From: Sulfurivirga caldicuralii
GTDB taxonomy: Bacteria; Pseudomonadota; Gammaproteobacteria; Thiomicrospirales; Thiomicrospiraceae
Direction of reading: 5' to 3'
Assembly (NCBI GenBank): GCA_015661715.1
Contig: DQVN01000123.1
Span: 1-7,692, forward strand
DNA length: 7,692 bases
The notes under the pieces were generated by a model. That model saw only the letters and a program-made list of their open reading frames with translations. It was not told the DNA's origin and ran no database searches. Below are positions 6,716 to 7,692 of this stretch, one piece after another; position 1 is the first letter of the stretch; each line of letters opens with the position of its first letter. The translations under genes and the position numbers were made by a program.

Positions 6716-7692
6716 ATGAACACCTTGGACCCTTCATTCACCCCGGATGAGCGCTTGCCGTCCAAGACCCAGCGCATGGGTTGGTTCGGTTGGGCATGGA
6801 GCTTACTTGTCATTATTGGCGCGGTTGCCACCTGGCAACTCTACCATCCGCTGATGGATGCCTATGAAAAAGCCATTCTAATCGGCACCGTACCTGCCCT
6901 GATCTGGCTGGGCTATTTTTGGCCGACGCTGCGCCTTTACCTTCTGAGCGTCGCTGCTATGAGCCTGTTGGGCATCTGGCAATACGCCAGTCACGGTAAT
7001 ACATACGCCCTCAATGAACAGCTGTTCCTGCTGCAATACCTGCTCTCCAGCCAGTCCGCCATTATGTGGATGAGCGCCTTGTATGTGATGGCCACTGGCG
7101 CCTATTTTCTGGCGCTATTTACTCATTCCGAATTTGTCGGCAAGGTGGCCACAGCGCTGACCTGGTCAGGGGCGGCCTTTGGTCTGACCGGCATGATGGT
7201 ACGCTGGTACGAATCCTATCTGATCAATCCGGATTACGGCCATATTCCCGTCAGCAGCCTGTATGAGGTATTTATTCTGTTTGCCGTCGTGACTGCGGTC
7301 ATTTATCTTTATTTTGAACAGAAGGCCCGCACCCGCGCCCTGGGTGGTTTTGTCATGCTGATCGTCTCTGCAGCCGTCGCCTTTCTGTTGTGGTATACCT
7401 TCGACCGTCAGGCCCATGTGATTCAACCGCTGGTGCCCGCTCTGAAAAGTTACTGGATGAAACTGCATGTGCCCACCAACTTTCTTGGTTATGGCGCCTT
7501 TGCTCTGGCGGCCATGGTGGGCATAGCCTATCTGATTACCGATACCCTATCACGCAAACATCCGCACAGCCGCTTTGTCAAGGTCATGCCCTCACTGACG
7601 CTGATGGATGAAATCATGTACAAATCCATCGCCTTCGGTTTTGCTTTCTTCACTATCGCCACCATTTTGGGGGCTGTCTGGGCTGCAGAAGC
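6716..7692 (+). CDS. ccsA: Cytochrome c biogenesis protein CcsA (ResC), 3' end outside window
   Basis: An open frame of 325 full codons runs off the right edge. It encodes the haem-handling partner of CcsB. The visible part is very hydrophobic, with membrane segments near residues 26-44, 52-69, 72-90, 115-134, 144-162, 184-201, 209-228, 256-275 and 305-322. Family features are MVRWYESY followed by GHIPVSSLYEVFIL (about 165-190), and His251 in KLHVPTNFLGYG, the position of the first periplasmic haem-ligand histidine. The last residues, GAVWAAEA, are the start of the tryptophan-rich WWD haem-binding segment, cut by the window edge. The remaining WWD residues and the later conserved histidines should follow within about 70 codons. 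AGGA at 6705-6708 sits seven bases before the ATG, a good ribosome site. It is probably co-transcribed with ccsB. Confidence 0.93.
   Translation, partial: MNTLDPSFTPDERLPSKTQRMGWFGWAWSLLVIIGAVATWQLYHPLMDAYEKAILIGTVPALIWLGYFWPTLRLYLLSVAAMSLLGIWQYASHGNTYALNEQLFLLQYLLSSQSAIMWMSALYVMATGAYFLALFTHSEFVGKVATALTWSGAAFGLTGMMVRWYESYLINPDYGHIPVSSLYEVFILFAVVTAVIYLYFEQKARTRALGGFVMLIVSAAVAFLLWYTFDRQAHVIQPLVPALKSYWMKLHVPTNFLGYGAFALAAMVGIAYLITDTLSRKHPHSRFVKVMPSLTLMDEIMYKSIAFGFAFFTIATILGAVWAAE

Noticed and set aside
1..7692. Search for CRISPR repeats, tRNA genes, insertion-sequence ends, riboswitch-like leaders and phage genes
   Set aside because: None was seen. Gaps between genes are 5, 77, 68, 82 and 73 bases, too short for most such elements, and the coding sequence is fully explained by ordinary chromosomal genes.

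Overview
The window looks like ordinary chromosomal DNA from a proteobacterium, most likely a gammaproteobacterium. The EngB N-terminus lines up with the E. coli form, there is a CheV chemotaxis adaptor and a Gram-negative outer-membrane barrel end, base composition is moderate, and genes are tightly packed. Cytochrome c maturation is by System II (CcsB/CcsA, also called ResB/ResC). Many gammaproteobacteria use System I instead, so this points to a lineage such as some sulfur-oxidising or methylotrophic groups. The genus cannot be fixed from this window.

Layout. At the left edge (3-512, +) is the C-terminal part of an outer-membrane beta-barrel protein. Five bases after its stop begins a membrane-bound GGDEF-EAL protein (518-2848, +) that keeps the key residues of both a diguanylate cyclase and a c-di-GMP phosphodiesterase. 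Facing it is cheV (2926-3903, -), a CheW-receiver fusion. Upstream of cheV on the same strand lies engB (3972-4580, -), an essential-type ribosome assembly GTPase. The 68-base engB-cheV gap holds a good sigma-54-type promoter, so cheV is probably transcribed separately from engB. Divergent from engB is ccsB (4663-6642, +), followed by ccsA (6716 to the right edge, +), which is cut off inside its haem-handling WWD region.

How the genes fit together. The left half concerns signalling and motility: an envelope protein paired with a c-di-GMP enzyme, next to a chemotaxis coupling protein under a promoter type often used for flagellar genes. The right half is housekeeping: a ribosome assembly GTPase and the two-protein haem export and ligation complex that makes periplasmic c-type cytochromes. 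The 82-base engB-ccsB divergent region holds a near-consensus sigma-70 promoter for ccsB and a small palindrome over its -35 box.

There is no gene-free stretch above 300 bases. I see no tRNA, rRNA, CRISPR array, insertion sequence or clear sign of gene transfer. Nothing here amounts to a clearly new system. The best leads are the cheV sigma-54 promoter, the barrel/GGDEF-EAL pair with its unassigned periplasmic sensor domain, and the ccsB control region.
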